Made by a program: the position numbers and the translations under genes
The notes under the pieces: model-generated
What the model saw: only the letters and a program-made list of their open reading frames with translations
Told to the model about the DNA's origin: nothing
Databases searched by the model: none
Assembly: GCA_001599815.1 (NCBI GenBank)
Contig: BCIA01000002.1
Location: forward strand, 6,235,626 to 6,299,625
Reading direction: 5' to 3'
DNA: 64,000 nucleotides
Origin: Furcasterigmium furcatum
Taxonomy: Eukaryota > Ascomycota > Sordariomycetes > Glomerellales > Plectosphaerellaceae
Part shown: positions 1 to 10,687 of the stretch, piece by piece
Position numbering within the stretch: the first letter of the stretch is position 1
Layout of the letters: the number at the start of each line of letters is the position of its first letter

Positions 1-962
1 ACCGCGGCGAGACCGAGCTGCGCCAGCTCATTGCCGACGACGCCAACGTGAGCGCCGATGACGTCCTTATTACCGGCGGCGCCGCTGGTGCCCTCTTCAT
101 CATCACAACTTCACAGCTGGGCACCTCCCAGGTGTCGGAGCCCAACCACCTCGTCGTCGTGCGCCCCAACTACGCGACCAACCTGGAGACCCCCAAGGCC
201 GTGGGCTGCGAGATCTCATACATTGACGTCACTTTCGAGAATGGCTTCCAGCCCAACATCGACGACGTCGAGGCTGCCATCAAGCCCAACACGCGGCTCG
301 TCTCCGTGACATGCCCGCACAACCCCACCGGCTCGACGCTCTCTCGGGCGGCGCTCGACCGGCTCGTCGCCATCACCAAGCAGAAAGGTGTTCTGCTGCT
401 CGTAGACGAGACGTACCGCGATATCGCATTCGGCGAGAAGCTGCCCGTCGCAGCCTCCCTGGGCGACCACGTCCTGAGCGTCAGCTCGCTGTCCAAGTCC
501 TTCGGCATCCCCGGCGTCCGCATCGGCTGGCTCATCAGCACGAACAAGAAGCTTCAGGAGACCTTCCTTGCCGCGAAGGAGCAGATCAGCATCAGCGGCA
601 GCGTGATCAACGAGTGGATCGCGACGCAGGTCCTCTCGCGCCGTGCGCAGCTCCTAGCCGACACGACGGGCGACATGGAGATCCGCCTCCGGATGGTCGA
701 GGCGTGGATCGAGGGCGAGGAGCTCCTGGAATGGGTCAAGCCCACCGGCGGCGTCGTCTGCTTCCCCAGGATCAAGAAAGAGCCGAAGGGGGGGCTGCCG
801 GCTTTCTACGACAGGCTGCTGAAGAAGTATGCAACGTATGTCGGCCCTGGCCATTGGTTTGAGCTGTCTGATGCGTTCTTCCGGCTGGGCTACGGATGGC
901 CTACGCGCGACGAGCTGGAGGGAGGCATGAAGGCGATCTCGGCTGCGCTGCGAGATGAGTGA
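1..962 (+). CDS. PLP-dependent aminotransferase, class I/II (5' partial)
   Basis: The reading frame is open from the window's left edge to the TGA at 960-962, so the N-terminus lies outside the window. The protein is a fold-type I aminotransferase. Visible marks are the glycine-rich turn (LITGGAAGALF), the conserved HNPTG of the substrate/cofactor pocket, the Asp-x-x-Tyr stretch (LLVDETYRDI), and the PLP-lysine segment SLSKSFGIPGVRIGW, in which the Lys after SLS forms the Schiff base. The C-terminal small domain ends at LRDE. No intron is needed in the visible part. The family transfers amino groups between amino acids and 2-oxo acids in the cytosol; the exact substrate cannot be read from sequence. 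It resembles the fungal group often named capreomycidine synthase-like or aminotransferase class I/II, which is a weak label. Confidence 0.88.
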   Translation, partial: RGETELRQLIADDANVSADDVLITGGAAGALFIITTSQLGTSQVSEPNHLVVVRPNYATNLETPKAVGCEISYIDVTFENGFQPNIDDVEAAIKPNTRLVSVTCPHNPTGSTLSRAALDRLVAITKQKGVLLLVDETYRDIAFGEKLPVAASLGDHVLSVSSLSKSFGIPGVRIGWLISTNKKLQETFLAAKEQISISGSVINEWIATQVLSRRAQLLADTTGDMEIRLRMVEAWIEGEELLEWVKPTGGVVCFPRIKKEPKGGLPAFYDRLLKKYATYVGPGHWFELSDAFFRLGYGWPTRDELEGGMKAISAALRDE

Positions 963-1165
963 AGGAGGTGAAGCCGAGGCGACCCGAGAAGAAAGGGGGA
1001 CTATGTGCCGATATTGCTCTGAACATCGGTAGCATAGTAGAGGCCTGATGAACTCCTAAATGAATCTATTTTGTACGTGACTGTATCCCTCGGTCATAGA
1101 TACTTATCGTCCCCGACTGCTGGTGGTTGCTTGAAGCCCCGAATCTACGTCGTCCAGCTCTGAAA

Positions 1166-4100
1166 TTACGCCCCGAGCAGTCCCCAGGCGGCGCCCAGTG
1201 GTAGCCCCTGTTCATCGGCGCCTGGATCTTCAATCTCTGAGCTGTCTTTTCCGTCGCGCTCGTCCAAGATGTCGAGCAATTCCGCCACGTTCGGCGGGTC
1301 GACCATTTCAATAATGTCCCGCATCGTCCAGCTGTACTCCGCGATGCATGGCCAGACGGTGGCTCCAACTTCCTCCGTGGCTCCATCTTCGTCCGTGGTA
1401 CCCCAGATATTGTAAACGCAAGGAATACTTCCCCGGGATTCAAAACTCTCCTTATAACGGGCTCGGTGGCCAGTTCCCAGCCGGAACTCTGCAACAAGCT
1501 CGTAAGTAACCACATTCCATGTATGGTACCTGTAGCGTTTTTCCTTCATCATTGGGCCTTCTACTTTGATCTCTGCCAAGAATGATGGATTCCCCAGATG
1601 AATGTCTAGGAGATACTTCAAACCCGTGCCGAAGTAGCGTGTCCAATTTGTCCGGAACCTATGATCAGCACCTTCCGGACCACCTGTGGGGCGTTGAAAC
1701 TGGAGAAAGGACCCGGCCGGTGGAAGGGGTCGTCCCGGGAGCCATGAGAAGAACCATTCATAATCTTCCCTAGGGAGGCCCCAGAAGACAAATTCCAGCA
1801 GACGAGAGGCCAGAAACGACGCAAAGAAGGGAGCGGCGATGCCCGCAACTAGTACGGAGAACACCACTTTCCGTTGCTCAGTGATGTAATAACCGCGCGC
1901 GTCTGAAACCACCTTCTTGAGATCCTCGTGGTGACTGATATGGTTGAACAAAGCTTCAGTGGCGGCTCTTGAACCTAGAGGCCCGTCGCCGTGGATAGAT
2001 TGTTGCAAGACTTGCAGCGCCGTACAAATCATGAGGGGCAAGGCGTGTGTATCAGTGGCCAGTGGCTTGTTCCGAGTCTCTAGTACCCACTGGGGATAAG
2101 GGTGAGGTGCCGGCTCCAGAAGCAGCTGACAAGCGGCATTCACCGGTAAGGATATTGCTATCCCTAGTGTCGTGAAAGTCACAGGATGCCCGTCGCATAC
2201 AGTTTCTGTCGAGATCTTTCGGATGTGAAGGGGGTCGTCGCCGAAGGATCGGGGGTGCACGGCCTCGAAGGTTGCCACTGTCCGAGGGTGTCTCACCTCG
2301 AGGTCGCGCATATTGTACTCGGCCATCCATGCTGCATGAACACCGTCCAGAGCGTCGAGAAAGGTAAAAGGTGGTTTCAGGTCTTCTGGAACACCTCTCC
2401 TGGCACGAAGAGCAACGACAGCGAGCGCCTGGACCTGCATGACACTCTCAGATCCAGGGATACCATTCATGGCTTGTATACCGGCAAGAACGAGTTGGGA
2501 CATGGCTTCTAGTCCGCCAAAATGCCCAATCTCGAGGAGTCGTCTGCCTTCCCGTTGGATTTCTGGAGTGGACGGGAACTCTGGGATTGATCGATGAGCA
2601 AACACCAGTTTTTGCTCCTCCAGCCAGAGATCAACCTCCACAAACTCCGCGCTTCCATTTGAGTCTGTGTCAGACAAGCTCGAATCGTAGTCTCCCGACT
2701 CGGGTTTCAGGACCTCCACGAGACCGCGGCACCAGCCGTTTAGTTGAAGTTTCGCCCTCATGAGAATTTGTCGAGCCGCGGCAATCTCGCCGCGACGGAG
2801 TCTCTCTTCGGGGGCCCTGGTAGCGATTTTGGCCTTTTCGAGATATTCCTCCAGGAAAGAATACTGCCAAAGAAGAAGGTCATCGCCAAGCTCATCGAGA
2901 AACATTGTCATGAGTGCAAAAGTACAATGCGCCTTGTACTTCTCATCTGATGAGAGAAGCGTGTTGAGGATGTAACGGTAGAGGTCATTGAGCTCTCCTG
3001 GGACCAGGTCAAGAAAGGACTGGATGTCTGTGATTGTGTCGTACTTGTTCTCGTGCTGTCGGCGTATCTCCTTGACGACCAGACTGACCCATAGAAAGAT
3101 ACCCTGTGCCTTTTCAACAATAACTTTGACATTCTCGGCAAGAGTGGTCTGGGAGTGGAAGACGTGGGAAAGTTTGGCGAGGGCGAACCTCTTCATGTCG
3201 TATTTTGTCAGATTATGTAGGCGAATTCGCTTGTCGGCGGGAAAGTTCCTCATGAAGACGTTTTCTTCGCGACTTGAGACGCAAATCTTGATCCTGCTGG
3301 GTGCTTCGTCTGTGTTTGTCCACCGTTGTAGCATCTCAACCATGTCTCGGTGATCGAACTGCTTGGTTTCCACATACTCATCGAGTCCGTCGATGAAGAA
3401 GCAAAGCCGGTGCTTCCTGGCAGTCTTGCAGTGTGCGACGACGTTGTCGAGTCCCCTCCGGACATCTTTGTCGGTGATTCTGATCTGAGGATCTGCCTGC
3501 CATGGACAGGCTCGAACCTCTTGCCAGACTTCCGCCAGAGCACACGCAGCCAGACCGGGTTCAGCACGCAGCACATCGTGAAGAAGAGATCGGAGGAGAC
3601 CGGGCAAGGATTTCTGTTCGGAAGACCCGGGCCGCCAAAAGTAGAATGATTCGAAAATCAAGCTATTGTCTTCGCCAGCCCAGGTTCTCAGTGCTGCTTT
3701 GGTTTGGTCGTGATCGACGAAGAACTTCATGAGTGTTGACTTGCCGCACCCTAGTTTTCCGGACACGTGCAGAATGCCAGAACCCTCCTTGAGCCAACAA
3801 TGAAGCAAGGTTCTTGCTTCAGACTGAGGTTTCTGGAGTTCGTCCGAGGGAGTGTCGTCGAAGAACCAGCTGAAGGTTTCCATGTGGGCTTCTTCGATTT
3901 GGTTGTAACGATCTTGGATCTCGTTGAAGGCGAGCCGCTTCAGAATGCGTGAGCAGGCAATGATATCGATCTTGTCTTCTTGCAGGGCGATAGCTTGTTT
4001 CAACTGAGCGATTGCCTCGTCGGTCAGGCATGCGACCCCTTGGGAAACCGCTTTGCTGACTTCCTCGACATTTGCAACCAGTCTGCGGAGTTGGTCGGAT

Positions 4101-4716
4101 GTAGTGTCACTGGACTGGATCATTTGTTGTAGCGCTCGTTCCATTTCTCGACTGTAATCGTAGGTCAGAACAACGCCATGGACAAATCAGAATTGGTACG
4201 TAAAGTGAGGCCAGTCCGCAGACCTCTGGGACAATGCTGACCCGACAGACACAGAAGCGGCTTGATCACACCTAAAAGACTGACTAACTTACCCGGTAAG
4301 TAGTTCGACGTCGACAGGATCATTTGGAATTGATCTCTGTATCTACTTAATCTCTCTTCGAGTTCCTGTGTCTGGCCCTCCTTCATCTTGAGCCGAACCG
4401 CGGCCCAAACGCGCTGTGACTTTGAGTCCAGATCCTTGGGCCGCACCGAGTGGAAGATTTTGGCGAGCTCCAGGGCAAGCGCTCGGCACGAAGCAGCGAT
4501 GTCGAGCATTTGTTGCTCATCTTTCGTATGAGGGAGGATCGGGGGCTGCAACCGCCTCGCCAGGCCTTCAAACTTCTCCGCGATGTCTTTGAACTCATCG
4601 AAATCGAGTCCCTTCGAGCTGCTGTGGATGCGAATCGAGCCGTTGACGATCTTGAAGCCAAAGTCGATGAATGCCAGGATTCCCGAGGCGACGCCGATCG
4701 CCGACGCAGGATCCAT
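1166..4716 (-). CDS. STAND/NLR-like protein with NACHT NTPase domain
   Basis: Two exons, about 1,135 residues. Exon 1 begins at the ATG at 4716 (MDPASAIGVASGILAFIDFG), the usual opening of the fungal STAND N-terminal helical domain. The in-frame ATG-like extension further upstream (to 4896) is low-complexity and was not used. Phase allows two splice choices: donor GTAAGT at 4292 with acceptor ending at 4147, or donor at 4288 with acceptor ending at 4152. Exon 2 holds a pre-NACHT motif (AHMETFSWFFDD), Walker A (GKLGCGKSTLMKF, about residue 270 of the joined protein), Walker B (LCFFIDGLDEY) and a sensor-like SSREE. The C-terminal ~600 residues show no ankyrin, WD40 or TPR repeats that I can see, but contain one hydrophobic stretch (VVFSVLVAGIAAPFFASFLA). 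The family acts as signal-transducing ATPases in non-self recognition and regulated cell death; a role here is inference. There is no adjacent HET, patatin or other effector gene. Confidence 0.85.
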
Positions 4717-5586
4717 GGCGGCGGTGATGCGGTTGGCTTCTGAGCAAGCCTCCGTCTGTGACCGTGATGTTGCAGAGGGAACAGGGGAAAGCAGGGCGGG
4801 GTTGCGATGGGCGCCATCCGAGAGATCAGGCTGCGATGCATTCTTGCTTCCCCTGCTGCCAAGGATCCTCAGCCACGACCTGACGTTACACAGCATGTGC
4901 GCCTAGACTGCTCAGCCAGAGCCCGACGCCCCCAAAGAGGAGAGAGGTGGCTGATGTTGATCAGACACCCATTAGTTACCCACGGCAAAGCCCAAGAATA
5001 TAATCATGCAATCAATTAATCGCAAAGCAGCCCTAATAGCCGGAAAACAGCTAGCCGCACTGGCCCTGGGATAGAGCCGAAGACGACATCGCTTGAGGGA
5101 CAGCTTCGTGAAATTGTGTGACGGTTTGCCACTGAGTTGAACGACACGCCAGACCGCGTATCCTATTATGCGCCATCAGGCTCTGGAAGAGACAGTCGGG
5201 CATCAGTTGCAGCACCCGATGCTACAAATATTCCACATTCATCTGGTCGTGAAGCATCTTGTTCCCATCTGTCTCGATCCAATTCTGACATTGCACATGG
5301 CATCGGGTCAGGGGATGGTGAAGGCCCAGTCAACCCCTAATTGGGTGTGTGACTGGTGGGGGTGGCTGGTGCGTCCGGCTCCAACCACAGGCGGTAGACT
5401 AGGTTTCAATGGAACAGCGTCAGCTATCACATCACTCAATGAAGAATGCAACCATGGACATGGCTATGGTTTCGAGTATAAGCCGAGCCGACCAATTGCC
5501 TAACAGCATTGAACCTAAGACGAAAACCTAGACGCAGCGGCGGCCCTTGAGAACCCACTTGCAGCCACTTTAGTGTTGAGAATGCC
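4717..5586. other. Intergenic, upstream of the STAND gene
   Basis: About 870 bases lie between the start of the STAND gene and the stop of the NTF2-like gene. They hold the presumed STAND promoter. Frames open here are short and show no fungal codon bias. I see no RNA gene or repeat. Confidence 0.4.
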
Positions 5587-6189
5587 TCAAACCGACGACG
5601 GCGGCAGGACGTAGGAGTCGATGTAGTTCGGCACCCGCTCTGAGAACTTGACAATCTCATCATCAGTCACCCCAAACTCCCACCCACCAGCCGGTCTTCC
5701 GCCCTGTCCAGAGTCCGAGCCGCACTTTCCATCCGTCCTTTCCCCCGTCGGTCCCCTTGCCCCAGCAGTGCCATTCGTTCCCGGGGCGACAATCCCAGCC
5801 AGTAAGTCCACGTCGTTGCGGTATCCGTACAGCGTCGTCCAGCTGAAGCTCTCTATGTCGTTGTTGGGGTGGATGCGCCACGTGAGCCACACGAGGGCGC
5901 TGGCGTTGCTGACAGGTTCAACCCTCACGTCGTCCATTGTCACGTTGCTGCCGATGCCGGCGTCTTCGAAGAAGTTGTAGGCCTTGATCGTGGCATCGGT
6001 GATGCTGGCAAAGGTCTGGTTGGAAGCGACGTGGCCGAGGAAGAAGGCCGTGTAGGCTGGGAGGCGGTAGTAGGAGGCGATGTTCTCGGCGAGCTGTTGC
6101 GGGCTGGAGCCGTTGCGGTAGAGGTCATAGACCGAGCCGTAGGAGGTGGCAAAGGCGTACGCCGATGCGTAGATGGCACTGGGCTGCAT
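5587..6189 (-). CDS. NTF2-like (SnoaL-type) fold hypothetical protein
   Basis: Single exon, 200 residues, ATG at 6189. The layout fits a cone-shaped NTF2-like domain: N-terminal helices (AENIASYYRLPAYTAFFLGH), then strand-rich DDVRVEPVSNASALVWLTWRI and the closing FSWTTLYGYR. A Gly/Pro/Thr-rich, collagen-like insert (about residues 133-165) interrupts the domain before a final helix (DDEIVKFSERVPNYIDSYVL). Many fungal proteins of this fold are uncharacterised; some are isomerases or cyclases. No catalytic residues can be assigned with confidence. There is no signal peptide. The insert may be an unspliced intron, but I see no clean GT-AG pair that keeps the frame. Confidence 0.6.
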   Translation of the reverse strand: MQPSAIYASAYAFATSYGSVYDLYRNGSSPQQLAENIASYYRLPAYTAFFLGHVASNQTFASITDATIKAYNFFEDAGIGSNVTMDDVRVEPVSNASALVWLTWRIHPNNDIESFSWTTLYGYRNDVDLLAGIVAPGTNGTAGARGPTGERTDGKCGSDSGQGGRPAGGWEFGVTDDEIVKFSERVPNYIDSYVLPPSSV

Positions 6190-6971
6190 GGCGTAGGGCG
6201 AATAATGGTTATGACGAGATGAGGGCCTTGGTTACCGTTCAAGAGAGGTAAACACTGTTCCAACCCAAGATGGAGTCTTCGCCCTCCTATTTATACAGTC
6301 ACTACTCTCACGACATGGCGAGACGTACCTCCACGGGCTCGGCCAAATAGAGTTCCTAGCGTACTTAGATATTGTAGCTTGTGGACGTCATTAATCCGCC
6401 GTAAATTTGCATTGAATCCACTCTCTAATTAAATGTACCCTTGCTTTGAAAATAGCAAGTAGCAATGACTGAGTCAAGTGATGTGTAGCATTATGCCACC
6501 TCGGCTTTGTTTTATCTCCCGGACCCCGCTAAGAGCCCGATATCCGTGCGGACTTGGTTGAATGCCACTAAACCCCGATTCCAGTTCAGGAGGACCTTTC
6601 GCGGAGATTGCAGAAGCGGAGTGGTTGTGTACATCGTGATCCTTGACCCAATGGTCTTACCGCCATTTCCGCCAAGGTATCTAGGTAGGTAGTTGATGGG
6701 TAAGGCCTATGTTGTGTTGTCCTCTTTCCTTTTCTGACACACCTTGCACTCGCAGTGTGACACCCAGTCCAGCTCATCAGACCTGTCCAATTGAGGCTGG
6801 GATTCGCCTGGGTGTTTAGTTAGGTGCGCCTTGGGAACTACCATGACGAGAATGTTGATCTATGAGATGATCAGCGTTGCCAAGGTCAGACTCAGGAACT
6901 CGCAACTCGAGCTGATTGCTTCGTTTCAGTCCAAGGCTCCAGCGTATGCCTAGGTATGTGCTTACTCCGTT
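6190..6971. other. Intergenic, locally AT-rich
   Basis: Promoter side of the NTF2-like gene. The stretch 6360-6500 is visibly richer in A/T than its surroundings. No gene or repeat recognised. Confidence 0.35.
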
Positions 6972-7695
6972 GTGTGGAAGGTTGACTGCTTTCCAAGTGT
7001 GCCAGTCCGGGCCCAGACGACCAAGTACCTACGCTGGCTGCGGAAGCCGCAGAGGGGCCTGCCTTCGACGTTCCCATTCATTTTTAAGGTCACGGAATTC
7101 TCAAATCTAGCCGAGGCGCATCCAATGCAATTCGTCTCTCAGCAAACCTATATCCCAGTCCCCAAGGTGCACTGCGCCTTCGTTCACCGGGGCAGGACGT
7201 ACATTGTCATGAGTAAAGTCGACGGAGAGATGGCATGTGGAGGCTGGTTCGAGCGAGCAGAAGAGTCCAAGCGGCGGATTCTCGAGCAATGGCGTGGGAT
7301 GGCCTCTCAGCTCCGCACGCTTCCCGGGCCCTTTCCTACCATTCAGAACTTTCACAAAGACCTCACCAACGGAATAGATCCCGATATCAAGAACAAGGAC
7401 ACACCGCCAGACCTTCAGGAGCTGCTCGACTTCTATCGCCAGGCCGACGACAAGCGTGTATTCACTCACGGAGATCTCAGCAGCCTCAACGTGCTAGTAC
7501 AGGGGGATGACGTGGTTGGCATCATCGACTTGGAGATGTCAGGGTGGCTTCCTTCGTACCGGGGGTACATGTCGGCGTAGTCCGTCAATCCCCAGAACCC
7601 ATTCTGGTCAGCAAGAGGTGGACAAGTTTCTCACGCCAATGCCGGACGAGTTGCGGGAGGAAGACATCCGGCGCAAATATTTCGGCGCATTCTGA
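6972..7695 (+). pseudogene. APH (aminoglycoside phosphotransferase-like) family gene, inactivated
   Basis: Readable as the fungal APH-family small-molecule/protein kinase fold. It has FVSQQTYIPVPKVHCAFVHR, then TYIVMSKVDGE, the catalytic loop THGDLSSLNVLV and the metal-binding GIIDLEMSGWLPSY. After this the frame meets TAG at 7578-7580, exactly where the family normally has Trp (SA-W-xVNPQN). The same frame then continues SVNPQNPFW, but the conserved tail VDKFLTPMP...RRKYFG lies one frame over, so a one-base change near 7606 separates them. The N-terminal part before residue ~45 also does not match the family. Stop plus frameshift make this a relic. In fungi this family is mostly of unknown substrate; no drug-resistance role should be inferred. 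Confidence 0.75.
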
Positions 7696-9313
7696 ACTAA
7701 TCAAAATCCTACATGGTCTCAAGTGTACATGTACAATGGATGCATCATCTGCCCTCGTACCATGTGGCCTAGCCTTCTTCTTGTCGACCTACAACATGGC
7801 CGCGTCCCGCGCAGCCTCACCGCTCTCTAGATTCCATTATCACGTCTCAATTTCTAGAAGATGTTCGAGCCTGGATTAAGAAATTGATAAATATCTGGCT
7901 GGACTGTCCCACGGCTCTTCTGTTGCTCGGATATCTTACATTGCCAGCAGGGTGGCAGAAACCATCCATGCCAGAAGATCCCTTGGGACATGTCTTGTCT
8001 GGGTCCTAGCCACTGAAGTCGCCCAACGCCAAGCGACTACGATACTCTCGGAAAAATGCTTATTGAAAATCTAGCCCATCATACTCGGAGTCTTTACCCT
8101 TCCTCGATCTGCAACTCGACTGGTCACTCGGTGCTCGTCCTGCAGGAGCGGGTGGAAACGACTACGCCCGGCTACCGCACCGTTTCCTGGAACCCTCCTT
8201 TGAGCTCCTGCTCTTTTTTGGATAATATACACGCGTGGTTCTAGTCTGGAGTCAGGGTAGTCAGCCTCCCGTTCCATGCCCCGATGGTACTCAAGCATGA
8301 CATACCTCCCTGGTGCCCGTCTTGCGCCGTGGCATCTCGTTGCGGACCCCCGCCTCGTGTTTACCGAAGCACATGGTCTATTGGTGAGCTCTAAGAAGTT
8401 GTTTTGAGGCTTTGTCTTTGTCACGGGTCTGGATTCTGTTGTGCGCTTGGGCTTGTTGAGGACTTGGTTGTCGAAGATGGTTTGTGCTCTGCAAGCCTGG
8501 GAGGCAAAGGTAACGGCCTTAAATACCCCTGAAATGCGCCCATGACTCTCTAAACCCGGCCCTTGGATGGTATGATGGAGTCACCCTGCGTGGGAACAAT
8601 TCATAACATGTCGTCAGGAGCGTGTTTGCGATGACGAGGCATATCCCTGCCGAACTTGACCAAGACAACGTCTCACTCACTTGCAACCAGGGAAGATGTT
8701 ACCGAGTCCGAGTAGAGGGGGCAACAGTGCCCTTTCAGATACTGCCTTCGGTGCATCACAATGACAAAATAATTGACATCACTGCAAGAACGTAACGAAA
8801 TGCTGAGTAGGTCTGATGTAATCTGTGACGCGCCGGTCCATGTCATTCCCAAACACTGGTGAACAAAGTCGCTGTCTATGTGACCCTAACCAAATCACTG
8901 TCCCATCCATCCACAAGCTGTGAACCCTGTCCTTCAAGTACCATCTCAGTCCCTATCACACCATTCAGGGGGTCCAGGCTTGTACGGGCGCTTGTCGTGA
9001 TACGCCCACAAGAACTTGTGACAGCCTGGTAGGCCCAGGCCGAGATGCCACCAGGTGGGCAGCGCATACTTCCACTTGGCCATAGTACCGAGAGCTTCAT
9101 CCGGCCCATGCCCCTCCACCTGGAGTCAAGGATCCCATCGAACTCTCCATGCTCCTCGGAAGCGTGAAGCGACGCGGCGAAAGTGAGTCATCCTGGGAGT
9201 CTGCAGATCCAGACTGCACGTCGAGAGGATTAGGACGCTCACGACGGCGGCATTGGGGGCAAGAATATTTGGCAACGGCGTCGTCCATCCCGAAGTCAAC
9301 CTCTGGCGCCGGT
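7696..9313. other. Intergenic
   Basis: About 1.6 kb between the APH relic and the 3' end of the next gene. Only short frames without codon bias occur. Nothing recognised. Confidence 0.35.
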
Positions 9314-10111
9314 CTAGAAGCCAGCCTGGAAGCTGCCGGCCGGGGTCCCGGCACTCAGGGTGTACTTGCCGGCGTGCATGATCCACGGATCGTTTTCCTT
9401 GATCCAATGTTTCCAGATCGCAGGGGTGAGACCAATTGGGCACTGTCGTTTCATGATGGCGTAGTTCTGGCGGAATAGGACGATGATGAAAAAGAACAGG
9501 TGGTCATCCTGGCTGAAGTTCCACGACGGCTGACCCTCTAGATGAAGGACATTGAGCTTCGCCAGGCAGTTGGCGTACGACCTGCAAACGTAATCCGGGC
9601 CGGGTTCGGTATGATTCCTCAGGATGTTCCAGCGGATCCAACGGTATCCTTTACGCATGTAGTTGGAGACGATGGTTCTGACGTTCTCGAAGGTGGGTAC
9701 AGTGTCGTTGACGACCCCGGGTCCGGCTAGTCCGTACGGCGCCCTCATTGTCATCATCTCGTTGAGCAGATTCTCCACAGCATCCCGGACTGGCGGGTAC
9801 CGCATGAAGCGGTGCAAGGAGTTGAGGCGGATCCCGAATTGTTTGGACAAGCCGAGTAGGTCCTTATGAACTGCGGGGACGAGGCTCAGGGAGCTCCCAT
9901 GTACTTTGACGAGTCTGACCTCCGGGAAGATTGGGTTGAGGCTTGTGCGGTCGGTGATGATGGGCTCAACTTCGTAGAATGGCTGGGGAACCGGAAAGTC
10001 GAGAGTCAGTCCATCGTACTTTGGCCAGTCTTTGGTCCACATATCGGACATCTGAGGCGGCGGTCTGATAAAGCGGCAAGGTGGCGACGGGGGCGGCGAC
10101 GGGGTGCCCAT
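9314..10111 (-). CDS. Hypothetical protein, conserved-looking, unknown family
   Basis: Open from the first ATG at 10111 (MGTPSPPPSPPCRF) to TAG at 9314, about 265 residues; the frame stays open to 10195 but without an ATG. The N-terminus is Pro-rich, followed by an ordered-looking body (MSDMWTKDWPKYDGLTLDFP, HKDLLGLSKQFGIRLNSLHR, NYMRKGYRWIRWNILRN) and an aromatic C-terminal part (HLFFFIIVLFRQNYAIMK). I do not recognise a domain. Just upstream, in another frame, the minus strand reads NWLGTEFEIKLRF, which looks coding, so a further 5' exon joined by an unseen intron is possible. Start and completeness are uncertain. Confidence 0.5.
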   Translation of the reverse strand: MGTPSPPPSPPCRFIRPPPQMSDMWTKDWPKYDGLTLDFPVPQPFYEVEPIITDRTSLNPIFPEVRLVKVHGSSLSLVPAVHKDLLGLSKQFGIRLNSLHRFMRYPPVRDAVENLLNEMMTMRAPYGLAGPGVVNDTVPTFENVRTIVSNYMRKGYRWIRWNILRNHTEPGPDYVCRSYANCLAKLNVLHLEGQPSWNFSQDDHLFFFIIVLFRQNYAIMKRQCPIGLTPAIWKHWIKENDPWIMHAGKYTLSAGTPAGSFQAGF

Positions 10112-10687
10112 GATGGGCGGTTCGAAGAGGGAGTGAGGAGTAGGGGGTCGATAGTCGCAGGTATTGGACGGGAGTGAAGCGCAGCTTGATCTCAAACTCT
10201 GTGCCGAGCCAGTTGTACGTTGGCGAGGACGGGAAGAATATATAACTATCTAGCTATTACTTGAACCGTGGGGTACTGATACAGAACGCCCTGGAAGGCA
10301 CATGGGCATCCTAGGAGTCAATATCTTGAAACGGTGCAAATGGATGGCAGACAAAGCCACGGAAGGACACTCAACTGGTACAATGCGCCATATTGTGAGT
10401 AGCACGCTGTGCTTCTCATCAGGCAGCGAGACTGAAAGCCGGACCTGACGAAGTTGTCGGAGGGGGCCGGTTGACAATCCGGCCGGGGAATGAGTTCTGA
10501 CAGAAACCAAGTGGTTGGGAGTCCAGAGCCTCTGATCCCGTGTCGACCCCTTTGAGCACCCGTGGCGGCAACAGTCTTGATGATCCTCTTTGTCGAATAT
10601 CAAAGCCCAGGCCCTAGCCTGCTCCGAATCTGGGCCACCCAGATTGATGAGTAGAGAATATTGTCGAATCTTCGGCGACAGGTCAAC
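10112..10687. other. Intergenic or upstream exon region
   Basis: Contains the coding-looking NWLGTEFEIKLRF fragment on the minus strand near 10170-10215 and otherwise nothing recognised. It separates the hypothetical gene from the exchanger gene's stop. Confidence 0.3.

Noticed and set aside
4717..4896. Longer N-terminus for the STAND protein
   Set aside because: The extra 60 residues are low-complexity, while MDPASAIGVASG at 4716 matches the usual start of the domain.
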